64,000 nucleotides of DNA. Origin: an uncultured Planctomycetaceae bacterium (lineage in GTDB: Bacteria; Planctomycetota; Planctomycetia; Planctomycetales; Planctomycetaceae). Numbering within the stretch: the first letter of the stretch is position 1; each line of letters opens with the position of its first letter. Position numbers and translations under genes: made by a program. Under the pieces are notes generated by a model. It was not told the DNA's origin. It saw only the letters and a program-made list of their open reading frames with translations, and made no database searches. The DNA is taken from the NCBI GenBank assembly GCA_913031625.1, contig CAJWGB010000005.1:1-64000 (forward strand). The letters run 5' to 3'. Positions 37,366 through 46,178 of this stretch are shown here, in pieces.

Positions 37366-37686
37366 ATGGCTTCAGACGATGTCAGTAATCAGGTTGGCAG
37401 CCAGCTTCTGTTTGAAAACGATCGCGTGCGCGTCTGGGATCTGCGTCTCGCGCCCGGTGAATCCACCGGCCAGCACCGCCATTCGTCAGATTATTTCTAT
37501 GTAGTCATTGGCGATGGGGAATTGCAGGGGATCTCTGCGGACGGGACCGCAAAAGAGCCGCGTCAGATGCAGGACGGAGAAGTGCACTTTCGCACGGTCA
37601 ACGGCGAAGACACTCACGCGGCGGTGAACACCGGCGACCAGTCATGGCGAAATATCGTGGTCGAATTGAAGGAGCCAACCGCATGA
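37366..37686 (+). CDS. Cupin-domain protein
   Basis: A 106-residue single cupin domain. Metal-ligand histidines lie in PGESTGQHRHSSDYFYVVIG and the second cupin motif in VHFRTVNGEDTHAAVN, which retains the glycine turn and a His. Small cupins of this kind are sugar- or acid-binding enzymes or sensors. It is the first gene of a three-gene overlapping unit: its TGA overlaps the ATG of the kinase gene by four bases. The role is unknown. Confidence 0.8.
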   Translation: MASDDVSNQVGSQLLFENDRVRVWDLRLAPGESTGQHRHSSDYFYVVIGDGELQGISADGTAKEPRQMQDGEVHFRTVNGEDTHAAVNTGDQSWRNIVVELKEPTA

Positions 37687-39116
37687 AAGTGGCGGTGGGG
37701 CTGGATATCGGCACGACGTCCGTGTCCTGTGTGGCAGTTGCCGAGAACGGTCAACAGCTGGCGACCGTCACTGCGGCTCACGATGCGGCCCTCAAGAGTC
37801 TGTCCGCCGGTCATGTGGAGCAGGACCCCGCCGAATTGTGGAATGTGGCTGCAGAATGCCTCAGTCAGTGTGTTGGCGCGCTTCGAGATCCTGTCGCGGG
37901 GATCGGCGTCACGGGTCAAATGCATAGTACGGTGTTGCTCGATTCCGCCAGCCAGCCGCTCTCACCTGTTATCACATGGCAGGATCAACGGGCGTCTGTT
38001 GGCAATCCGTCGCATCTCCATGAGTTACTGGCAGAGCTCGACTCCGAGCAAATGGAAGGCACCGGCTGTCGTCTGTCTCCCGGATTCATGGGTACCACCC
38101 TGTATTCACTTGGCAGGAGCAACTCACTTCCAGCGGGACTGCAGAGCGTCAGCTTCGTGGCCGACTGGATCGTTGCTCAGCTGACTGGAACAGATCCCGT
38201 CACTGATCGGACTCACGCCGCGTCGTCGGGCCTCTATGATCTTCGAGCAGATTGCTGGAGTGAATCTCTCCTGCTGCATGCAGGAGTCAACGATAACTGG
38301 CTTCCTCAGGTGAGACCAACGGGCGAAATCGCAGGAAATTTACAGGACGGAATTCTCCTCTATGGGGGTGACGGCCATAAGATTCCCGTGTGCACGGCCA
38401 TCGGCGACCATCAGGCGGCCGTCCTGAGCACTCTATCGGGCGAGGACACTGGCAGCCTGCTGATCAACATTGGTACGGGAGGCCAGGTCTGCTGGCGCGC
38501 TCCCACGTTTCTGCTGCGAGAAGGACTCGAAGTCCGTTCTTTGCCCGCAGAAGACCTGTCTCAACCGGGTGAATTCATCCAGGTTGGCGCCGGCCTCTGT
38601 GGCGGCGCCGAGTTCTCATGGCTGGCAGAAACTCTGGAACGGCTCAGTGCGGATCTTGGATCGCCAGTGAGTCGTGCGTCCATCTGGAAACAACTTACGG
38701 GTTACACGGCGTTGGCTGATACCGGGCTGACCTGTGAGCCCTATTTCTTTGGCACCCGACCTGAGCCGCACCGCCGGGGACTCCTTTCGCAAATCGACAG
38801 TTCCAACCTGACAGTGCACGGCATAGCCTCTGCCGTGGCGCGCGGAATCGCAGACTCAATGCGGGAGCTGTCGATTGCCGAGGAAGCAGGGCCGAAACAG
38901 GTATGCATGTCGGGGAACGCCTCTCGCTCAATTCCATTACTTCGCCTGGCAGTCGAAGAATCATTCGGACTTCCCGTCCGTGTAGTCGCCGTGAAAGAAG
39001 AAGCAGCCACTGGAGCCGCGCTGCTTGCCGGTACTGCAGTTGGACTTTGGCCCGGACTCTCCGCTGCACGCAACAGTCTGAAATCCGGCAACAACCGGGA
39101 GACACCGGATGATTGA
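37683..39116 (+). CDS. FGGY carbohydrate kinase, sedoheptulokinase-like
   Basis: A 477-residue sugar kinase with the two-domain FGGY layout. The ATP-binding N-terminus GLDIGTTSVSCVAVAENG is intact. GVTGQMHSTVLLD and VITWQDQRA match sedoheptulokinase (SHPK) rather than xylulokinase or glycerol kinase, and the second half has NIGTGGQVCWRAP and ATGAALLAGTAVGLWPG, the ATP-binding end. It phosphorylates a sugar, possibly sedoheptulose. The start is fixed by the ATGA overlap with the cupin gene. It overlaps the phosphatase by eight bases (39109-39116). Confidence 0.85.
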   Translation: MKVAVGLDIGTTSVSCVAVAENGQQLATVTAAHDAALKSLSAGHVEQDPAELWNVAAECLSQCVGALRDPVAGIGVTGQMHSTVLLDSASQPLSPVITWQDQRASVGNPSHLHELLAELDSEQMEGTGCRLSPGFMGTTLYSLGRSNSLPAGLQSVSFVADWIVAQLTGTDPVTDRTHAASSGLYDLRADCWSESLLLHAGVNDNWLPQVRPTGEIAGNLQDGILLYGGDGHKIPVCTAIGDHQAAVLSTLSGEDTGSLLINIGTGGQVCWRAPTFLLREGLEVRSLPAEDLSQPGEFIQVGAGLCGGAEFSWLAETLERLSADLGSPVSRASIWKQLTGYTALADTGLTCEPYFFGTRPEPHRRGLLSQIDSSNLTVHGIASAVARGIADSMRELSIAEEAGPKQVCMSGNASRSIPLLRLAVEESFGLPVRVVAVKEEAATGAALLAGTAVGLWPGLSAARNSLKSGNNRETPDD

Positions 39117-39531
39117 AGTTCCACAGACCCGTCTGCGACTGGGCGCGTCGCGTGACCTGCTGAACATCAGTGCCGTGTTCGATGCTGGTATCACGGCGAT
39201 CGTGGATCTGGGAATCGAAGAGCCAATTCCTGCTCTCCCTCGACAAATCAACTACTGTCGATTTCAGATCACCGATGACGCAAATAACTCTGACAAACAA
39301 CTCGCCGCCGCAATCACGACGATTCGTTCGCTACTGATTGCTGACCACATTGTCCTGCTCTGCTGTGCAGCCGGCCTGAGCCGATCCATTGCAGTCGCTT
39401 CAGCTGTCGTTGCCAGCGTGCGCGGGTGTCGACCGGATGAGTGTCTGAAGGAAATTGGTGAGCTGAAACACACGGATGTCAATCCGCTGTTGTGGAATCA
39501 AATCAGAAACGTCGTCATCCCGAGCATCTGA
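39109..39531 (+). CDS. Dual-specificity-phosphatase-like protein
   Basis: A 140-residue protein of the cysteine-based phosphatase superfamily. The CX5R signature is at Cys86-Arg92 in LLCCAAGLSRS, but the residue before the catalytic cysteine is Cys85 instead of the usual His. The conserved Asp in a general-acid loop (DDANNSDKQ, about 56-64) is plausible. The gene starts inside the last codons of the kinase gene, so they are translated together. It could remove phosphate from a sugar phosphate or from protein; nothing in the sequence decides. An imperfect inverted repeat follows (39662-39708). Confidence 0.75.
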   Translation: MIEVPQTRLRLGASRDLLNISAVFDAGITAIVDLGIEEPIPALPRQINYCRFQITDDANNSDKQLAAAITTIRSLLIADHIVLLCCAAGLSRSIAVASAVVASVRGCRPDECLKEIGELKHTDVNPLLWNQIRNVVIPSI

Positions 39532-39661
39532 TTTGCACGGCAATCCTGCGTTATCGTGGCTTGTAGTTGTAAAGTGGGCGTCACCCACTGACCAACTGCT
39601 CACAAACACATCGGTTGTTTGTGGACGGTCCACCCTGCCATTGAATCTCCTTGCTCTTCTT

Positions 39662-39708
39662 TGCTCTCTGTGGTCAGCCTAACGCGATCAGATCACCACG
39701 GAGGAGCA
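39662..39708. terminator. Imperfect hairpin between convergent genes
   Basis: TGCTCTCTGTGGT (39662-39674) pairs imperfectly with ACCACGGAGGAGCA (39695-39708), leaving a 20-base loop. It lies 130 bases after the phosphatase stop and 11 bases from the end of the RNase R gene, which converges on it, so it may stop transcripts from either side. Confidence 0.35.
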
Positions 39709-39718
39709 CAGAGTAAGA

Positions 39719-41992
39719 TCACCTGCGTTTGCCTCGACTGCCGGACTTCCGACGTCCTTTGCCTTTCGTGCTGCGACCACCCGATTTTCTCTTCGCATTC
39801 TTCGCACCCTTCGACTTCCGTCCAGGTCGGGAACTGGCTTTCTTCTTCGGCCGCCGTCGCTTCTGAGTCGTCTTTTCCTCAGCCAGTCGCAGATCAAGCT
39901 GGCGTCGATCAACATCCACGCCGGCAATCAGGACGCGGACGGAATCACCCAGCTGAATCCGATGATCAGTTCGCTCTCCTATCAGCATTCGGGAAGTCTG
40001 ATCGTAAGAATAGAAGTCGCCGGACAGGGAGCTGATATGCACGAGGCCTTCGGCCGGAATCTCCTGCCCCTGGCAGAACACCCCGAAACTCTCGACGCCC
40101 GTAATGAAGGCGTCCATCTCCTGGCCGACTTTGTCTTCCAAAAATCGCAGCAGGCGAATTCGTTTTAATTCCCGCTCGGCTCGTTCAGCTCGCCTTTCCG
40201 TGAGGGAGCAGTTCTTGCCGAGCTGAATCAATTCGCTCATGGCCATCAGGGACGGCTTCTGTCCGGCCGCCAACTCGCCAATGATGCGATGAATCATCAG
40301 GTCTGGGTAACGCCGAATTGGACTTGTGAAGTGACAGTAGTCGTCTTCATTCAGAGCATAATGTCCCGTTTCTTCGGGGCTATACTCTGCCTGCTTCATT
40401 GCTCGCAACAGCGCGAAATTGATGGCTCGTTCTTCCGGCTGGCCAGCAACGCTGTGAATCAGTTCCTGGATTTCAGTTCGGCTCTGATACTTCTGAAGTT
40501 CGAACCCAAGACCACTGCAAAAGTCCTTAAAGTTCTTCAGCCGCAGTTCATCCGGCGTCCCATGAGCTCGTCGCAGGAACGGAATATCGCGCGATGCCAG
40601 CAGCTGTGCCACGGCTATGTTGGCGGCGAGCATGAACTCTTCGATGATCTCATGACTTTCATCATGATGCCGTTCGTGTGCTCCCGTTACGTTGCCGTCA
40701 TCGTCGAAATCGATCTCGACTTCCGGCACACCCATTTGAAGGGCACCTGCAGCAAACCGTTTCTTTCTCAGCAGCATCGCCAGTTCATGCATCCGCAGCA
40801 GCAGCTGAACAATCTTCGCAGCTACTTTTCCTTTCTGAGCCTGAGGGTCCTCCACGATCGGCATGACTTCTTCGTAGGCGAATCGCTTTGACACCTGAAT
40901 GACAGAGTTCGCAACTTCGGCCCCCATGACATTGCCGGCCGGGTCGAACTCGATGAACACACTCTTGGTGAATCGCACCCGACCTTCCTGCAGGCTGGCC
41001 AGCCCGTTGCTGATTACCTCCGGCAGCATGGGAATAACGTGACGTGGCAGGTAAACACTGGTGCCCCGCTCACGAGCCGATCGATCCAGCGCGCTTCCGA
41101 CCGGAACAAAGTGCGCCACATCTGCGATGTGGACTCCCAGTTGCCAGTGACCTCGGCGGTCTCGCCTGAGTGAGATCGCATCATCGAAGTCACGCGCTGT
41201 CGCCGGATCGATGGTGACGATTGTTTCCTTACGCAGGTCCAGTCGATCTCCGATCTGTTCCTCGTCAAAGTTCTCAGCCTGCAATCGTGCGTCGTCGAGC
41301 ACTTCTTCCGAAAACTCATGCGGCAGTCCAAGCCCGTGAACTACGGAGAGCGTATCGACTCCCGGGTCGCCTCGATGTCCGAGAACTTCCGTGAGCACCC
41401 CCTCACCAACTCGGTTTGCCGTGGGAAAGCGGAGCATCTCCACAACAACTTTGTCTTCGGGCTGAGCGCCTTTAGCACCTGGGTCACCGACATGGATGTC
41501 GGACTGAAACTGCGTGCCGTCGATCCGGACAAATCCCTGCCCGTGTGCTTCAAGGTAGGTGCCGACAAACACGTTGCTGGCTCGCTCAAGAATCTTCTCA
41601 ATCCGCCCACAACGCTGCCCGCCCGATCGTCGCCGGCTCGTCAGACGAACCAGCACTTCGTCGCCCGTCTGCGCATCCTTCAGGTCGCGGGATGAGATAT
41701 AGACATCCTTCCCCTGCAACTGATCAGACGGTTCTGAGGGAATGACGAATGCTGCTCCGCTGTTAATCTTCCGGACAACGCCGGACACGAATCCGGCTGA
41801 AACACGCAGCCGCAGCCGTCCGTTCTTTCCGATTCGAATCTTCTCCGAAGCCGCCAGCGATTCGATTGCTGAGTTATAACGGCCTCGATTCTTCTTCACG
41901 ATTTTGAGTTTCCGCGCCAAAGCACCGCTGTCGATCGGTCGATAATCCGGTCTCGACAGGTACTCAATGATTTTCTCTTCCAGTTGCTTCAA
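39719..41992 (-). CDS. rnr: Ribonuclease R
   Basis: A 757-residue 3'-to-5' exoribonuclease of the RNase II/R family. It has a helix-turn-helix-like N-terminus, cold-shock domains (about 60-200), the RNB catalytic domain with the active-site Asp residues in IDPATARDFDDAISL (Asp268, Asp270, Asp271), an S1 domain (about 620-700) and a very basic C-terminal tail of about 45 residues rich in Lys, Arg and Ser/Gly (KKKASSRPGRKSKGAKNAKR). RNase R degrades structured RNA and takes part in rRNA quality control. The tail is longer and more basic than in most bacteria. The upstream neighbour ends four bases away from the start region. Confidence 0.93.
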   Translation of the reverse strand: MKQLEEKIIEYLSRPDYRPIDSGALARKLKIVKKNRGRYNSAIESLAASEKIRIGKNGRLRLRVSAGFVSGVVRKINSGAAFVIPSEPSDQLQGKDVYISSRDLKDAQTGDEVLVRLTSRRRSGGQRCGRIEKILERASNVFVGTYLEAHGQGFVRIDGTQFQSDIHVGDPGAKGAQPEDKVVVEMLRFPTANRVGEGVLTEVLGHRGDPGVDTLSVVHGLGLPHEFSEEVLDDARLQAENFDEEQIGDRLDLRKETIVTIDPATARDFDDAISLRRDRRGHWQLGVHIADVAHFVPVGSALDRSARERGTSVYLPRHVIPMLPEVISNGLASLQEGRVRFTKSVFIEFDPAGNVMGAEVANSVIQVSKRFAYEEVMPIVEDPQAQKGKVAAKIVQLLLRMHELAMLLRKKRFAAGALQMGVPEVEIDFDDDGNVTGAHERHHDESHEIIEEFMLAANIAVAQLLASRDIPFLRRAHGTPDELRLKNFKDFCSGLGFELQKYQSRTEIQELIHSVAGQPEERAINFALLRAMKQAEYSPEETGHYALNEDDYCHFTSPIRRYPDLMIHRIIGELAAGQKPSLMAMSELIQLGKNCSLTERRAERAERELKRIRLLRFLEDKVGQEMDAFITGVESFGVFCQGQEIPAEGLVHISSLSGDFYSYDQTSRMLIGERTDHRIQLGDSVRVLIAGVDVDRRQLDLRLAEEKTTQKRRRPKKKASSRPGRKSKGAKNAKRKSGGRSTKGKGRRKSGSRGKRR

Positions 41993-41996
41993 TTTT

Positions 41997-42794
41997 TCAT
42001 TCCTGAATGATTGTTTGTTTTTTCGACGTGAGCCCGCGTGTTCGCAGGCTGTTCAGCACGTCTGTTGATTTAATTTTGTGGCCCTCAAAAACGGGCAGTC
42101 GGAACGCAACTCGATGGTCACTCCCATTGAACAGCATCGTTGTCCTGAGTTTCCAGGCCACGTCTATTTCAGCTCTCAAGCCGTCGCTATCAGCATTCGC
42201 CTGTTGCAAATAGCCACGTTGCTGCCAGCGAGGAAGCCACGTCCACGACGTGTTGGGAGACAGAGCGATTTCAGCGTCAGCTGATCGCGCTTTCCGCAGG
42301 TTGCGGATGAGCGTGATCTGGCCGACGACTCCGACAGTGCCCATCAAACCTGCGATGAAACCAATTAACGCAAACAGTTCCCGTCGTGGATAGGGAATCA
42401 GGATTGCGTCCGACGGCGCTGCCGGATTCACGTAGCAGTGAGTCGCGTGTTTTTTCTTCAGAATGCTCTGAAGGCACTCAAGATTGTCTTCCTGAGTTGA
42501 ATCAATTTTGTCGCTGAATTCGAAGAGAGCGACACGGCGGCCGGTGTACGACTTGTTTTCATATTCATAACCGTATGACGCTGCGACACGGCCGGTCTGA
42601 CCCTGGTTCGGTTTTTTTCCTCCACTTCTGATCACACCCACCGATTCCACGGTGGCAGGAACTTTTTGCCATGACTGGATCTGGATCCAGTCAGCCGCCT
42701 TGCCCCGTCCTGCGTCCGCAGCAATCAGCCCCGCGATGCCAAACGGTGCCAGAAACAACATGGCACCAATGAATCCTTTTGCCGACTTCTGCAT
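41997..42794 (-). CDS. DUF3592 membrane protein
   Basis: A 265-residue protein from ATG 42794 with a first membrane helix (GFIGAMLFLAPFGIAGLIAA), a DUF3592 extracytoplasmic domain (YGYEYENKSYTGRRVALFEF then CYVNPAAPSDAILIPYP), a second membrane helix (LFALIGFIAGLMGTVGVVGQ) and a cytosolic tail. The family is uncharacterised. It lies four bases upstream of the RNase R start on the same strand, so the two are probably co-transcribed, which may be a coincidence of gene order. Confidence 0.65.
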   Translation of the reverse strand: MQKSAKGFIGAMLFLAPFGIAGLIAADAGRGKAADWIQIQSWQKVPATVESVGVIRSGGKKPNQGQTGRVAASYGYEYENKSYTGRRVALFEFSDKIDSTQEDNLECLQSILKKKHATHCYVNPAAPSDAILIPYPRRELFALIGFIAGLMGTVGVVGQITLIRNLRKARSADAEIALSPNTSWTWLPRWQQRGYLQQANADSDGLRAEIDVAWKLRTTMLFNGSDHRVAFRLPVFEGHKIKSTDVLNSLRTRGLTSKKQTIIQE

Positions 42795-43067
42795 TTCATT
42801 CCCGCTGAGGTCATGCGCATCCTGTGCGCTGCAACGGGGAGTATAGGAAATCGGATCACTGGCTGCGGGAATTCGGGAAAATACAGGCACGCAGCGTCAG
42901 CAAGTGAGCTCAAACTTCACCTCACCCTTCCTCTGAAGGGTAAAGCAACAGCTTAAGGAGGGGCCAGCGAACAATCCCAGGAAACGTTCGCTGCAGACAA
43001 CCCACAATGGGCCCTCACCCTGTCTGTTCGGTCACACGCACATCAGGCTGCGACTCTCAAACCGCAC

Positions 43068-44400
43068 TTACTTCTCGTGCATATATCTCAGCAGCATCTG
43101 AGCACGACGTTGAAGCAGATGCTCCGGATCATTTGCCACCTGGGTCAGGATAGGTTCCAGGGGCCGCCCGGCATCGCCGAGTCCCTTGAACGAGCTGGAA
43201 TGAACAGACAGCCGGAAGTTCCCGTTCGCCCATTCCTTTACGGCAGCGACGGCCCTGCGATCGTGTCGAGTCGATTCGCATCAGAGCAACGGCGAGTGCA
43301 ACGCGCAGCCGGTCCTTCTTGTTCCGAAGCAGTATTTCAAAGGGCACGACGGCAGGTGTGCTGAGAGTCCCCCGCTGGCCGACAAAATCAATGAGCCGCA
43401 TCCGACGATCGACGTAACCATCCGGCTGTTTAATCATCCTCAGCATTCGCGGCAGGTGCTCAAGGTAGCGATCCGGATCAATCGTGCAGATGGCCATCAC
43501 GCAGTCAGCGCGAACAGACAATTCTTCGTCCTCTTCCACCATTCGTGTGAGTTCATCGAGGACAGGGCTGGCGTCGGTTCCGAGGCGTGAAAGGATGATG
43601 GCTGCCGCCCCTCTTCTAGATCGAGTCTTACTTCTCAGCCCTTCACTCAATGGTTTGAGAAGAGTCTCAGATTCGACAAGGTCTTTGCCAGCCAGGAACT
43701 GCGCTGAACTGAAGCGAACACCTTCATCAGCATCATTCAGTGCGTTATTGAAGATGCTGACAAACTCGGGCGGGGATGGATCACGGAATCGCAGGTCCCG
43801 AATGATCCTTGCGCGAATATACACGCCCTCGGATTCCATCAGTCCCTGCAGGACAGGCCCAACTTTGGCGATGTGTTCTTCATTCCATGAAAGTCTCAAA
43901 GCCGTCTCCAAACGGACTTCCGGACTCGGATCGTCCAGCAGTGGCAGGTATTCAGATTCCAGATCTGTCGGGTTAGCCCGATTCAGTGTCAACACTGCCC
44001 AGTGACGAGAATCCGCATCAGCGCTCTTAAGCAGCGCAACAAGCGGTTCACAAGTCAGCTCCGGGTGCTGAGCCAGAGCCGTCATGGCCAGCATCTTGTG
44101 TGAGCGGTCTCCCTTAACCAGTTGTTTCAGCAGGAGATCAACAGCGTTGACCATCCCGGGCTTAATGGCACTTGCAAATCCGAATGCTCCTGCTCGTCGG
44201 TTGACATAGACCCCATTGAAAAACCAGACGACTTTCTGAGCCGACTCAGGATCCGCCGCAAGGAGTTTTGAAGCCGCTGCGATCTGTTCCTGACCCGTCC
44301 TGTCCTCGAACGCCGTTCTTAGTTCTGCGATTGTCGAGTCATCGGAAACTGCTGCCGCTGCAGTTGTGAGGATCAGACTAAGGAGAATTGTCGTGCGCAT
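43068..44400 (-). CDS. Secreted HEAT-repeat protein with C-terminal frameshift
   Basis: An exported HEAT-repeat protein from ATG 44400 (MRTTILLSLILTTAAAAVSD, signal peptide; GAGG ribosome-binding element upstream). Typical repeats are LKSADADSRHWAVLTLNRAN, PEVRLETALRLSW and EGVRFSSAQFLAGKD. The open frame breaks near 43266-43278: read straight, the last 50 codons to 43129 are arginine/cysteine-rich and unlike the family. If one base is dropped there, the frame continues as TRHDRRAVAAVKEW and ends LQRRAQMLLRYMHEK with a stop at 43068-43070. The shift therefore looks real or is a sequencing error. Intact product about 443 residues. Monocistronic. Confidence 0.72.
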
Positions 44401-44733
44401 GAGAGTCCTCGCTAACAGTCGTTCTGTATTCAGATTATCGACCGAATGCCTCCGGAAAAGGTCAGAATCCTGTAAGACCTGTGCATGATCCAACTGAGAG
44501 GAGAGCCTTCTTCGGAATTCCCCCTCACCGTCCGCTCGATGAATCTGCAATCCCAAACAGGCCGGAGTGAGAAACGCAATAACGAAGTCCGGCAGTTGGC
44601 GAACTATCATCGCGTCTCAAATCGCCATCACCTGAAAATCGCGGTCAAAAGGACCCGACTCGGGAGTCGGACTACTCTAAGGCACTGCCGGACCTCGCCT
44701 TGCTTGCCCCGGCCTGCGAACGCATCGACAGGG
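44401..44733. other. 333-base gap with a hairpin, no gene
   Basis: The gap separates the HEAT gene from the end of the sulfatase gene. It contains the inverted repeat CCGACT-CGGG-AGTCGG (44655-44670), suitable as a transcript end for the sulfatase, although it lacks a T-run. No reading frame looks real. Confidence 0.45.
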
Positions 44734-46137
44734 TTATTTCGTCATCGGTGATGACGATTCAAGCGTCAGCGCCGACCGCTGTTCTGAACCGTTTCTGGCA
44801 TCATTCCCGAGTACGGATTCTGCCGATTTCAGGAGCGATTCAAACTTTTGAATCACCTCCGGGTGATCGGCTGCAACATCTTTCTGCTCCTTCAGGTCAT
44901 CCGCCAGATTGATCAGCTTTGCCTTTCGACCGGGCCCGATTGGCCTGGCGGACGTCCATTGCGGATGAGTCTCCTGCAATGGGAGGTGATACTTCCAGTC
45001 TCCCATCCGAATCGCCTGCAACTGCCGGCGGCGGTAGTACAGGAGGTGGTCCCATGGCGTCGATGCATCGCCTTCAGCAAACAGCAACGGGCCGATGTCG
45101 TGACCGTCGATTTTTCGCGTCGGTAGATCTGCTCCTGTCAGTTCGCAAAACGTTGGCAGCAGGTCCATCGTCGTGCACAGCTCGTCGCACTCAGTGCCTG
45201 AAGGAATCCGTCCCGGCCAGCGAGCGATCATCGGGACTCGCATGCCCCCTTCGAGCGTTCCTCCTTTTGCGCCCGCAAGTGGACGGTTGGAACCTCCGTT
45301 GCGTCCGTTGGAACCATTGTCAGAAGTGAAAATGACGAGCGTATTCTCGGCAAGGTTAAGCCGGTCAAGGCAGTCGAGAATCTGCCCCGTGGACCAGTCA
45401 ATCTCTTCCACTGAATCACCATACCGGCCATTCGCACTGCGCCCGTGAAACTGAGGAGATGCAAAGAGAGGCAGGTGAGGGAACGTGTGCGGCAGATACA
45501 CGAAGAAGGGATCTTCTCTGTTCTTCTCAATGAACTTCACTACCTGCTCGGTGTATCGTTTCGTGAGTGTTGACTGATCGGCGGGTGCTTCGATGACTTT
45601 CTCGCCCATCACCAGTGGCAGCGGCGGATCACCGCGACGGGCCTGCTGCATGTCATTTGAATACGGGATGCCGTAGTAGAAATCGAAGCCGTGCCTGGTG
45701 GGCAGATGCTCGGGTTGATCCCCAAGGTGCCACTTGCCAACGCAGGCTGTGTGATAGCCCTTCGTCTTGAGTGCTTCAGCGATTGTGAGTTCTTTGGGAT
45801 CCAGACCGCGGCGGCTGCGGGGAATGAGCACCCAGTGTCCGGTGAAGTCTTCATGCATTCCCACACGGCGCGGGTAGCAGCCAGTCATCAGACTGGCACG
45901 CGACGGCGTACACACAGGGCTGGAGGAGTAGAAACTCGTAAATCGTCGCCCTTCTTTCGCAAGGCTGTCGATTCGAGGAGTTCGATTCTTCGTACTTCCA
46001 TAGCAGCCGAGGTCTCCGTAGCCCAGGTCATCACAGAAGATGACGATCAGATTTGGCTGGCGGCTGTCGCCCGTTTCAGAGGCTGACACTGAGTTAAGCA
46101 GGAACAGGCTGACGGAGGCAAAGATTAGCTTGTGCAT
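44734..46137 (-). CDS. Sulfatase (arylsulfatase type)
   Basis: A 467-residue exported sulfatase. The signal peptide is MHKLIFASVSLFLLNSVSAS; the metal-binding FCDDLGYGD follows at about 34-42; the formylglycine cysteine is Cys76 in CTPSRASLMTG (76-86); a GKWHLGD and a late TSDNGSNGRNGG site complete the metal and sulfate pocket. The substrate is unknown but likely a sulfated polysaccharide. The ATG at 46137 is chosen because an AGGA ribosome-binding element stands eight bases upstream; an earlier start at 46155 is possible. It lies 41 bases after the DUF1553 gene end on the same strand, so the two may be co-transcribed. Confidence 0.88.
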   Translation of the reverse strand: MHKLIFASVSLFLLNSVSASETGDSRQPNLIVIFCDDLGYGDLGCYGSTKNRTPRIDSLAKEGRRFTSFYSSSPVCTPSRASLMTGCYPRRVGMHEDFTGHWVLIPRSRRGLDPKELTIAEALKTKGYHTACVGKWHLGDQPEHLPTRHGFDFYYGIPYSNDMQQARRGDPPLPLVMGEKVIEAPADQSTLTKRYTEQVVKFIEKNREDPFFVYLPHTFPHLPLFASPQFHGRSANGRYGDSVEEIDWSTGQILDCLDRLNLAENTLVIFTSDNGSNGRNGGSNRPLAGAKGGTLEGGMRVPMIARWPGRIPSGTECDELCTTMDLLPTFCELTGADLPTRKIDGHDIGPLLFAEGDASTPWDHLLYYRRRQLQAIRMGDWKYHLPLQETHPQWTSARPIGPGRKAKLINLADDLKEQKDVAADHPEVIQKFESLLKSAESVLGNDARNGSEQRSALTLESSSPMTK

Positions 46138-46178
46138 TGTATGTCCTGGTTTCATCGGGGTCCGGAACTCTGAGCAAA

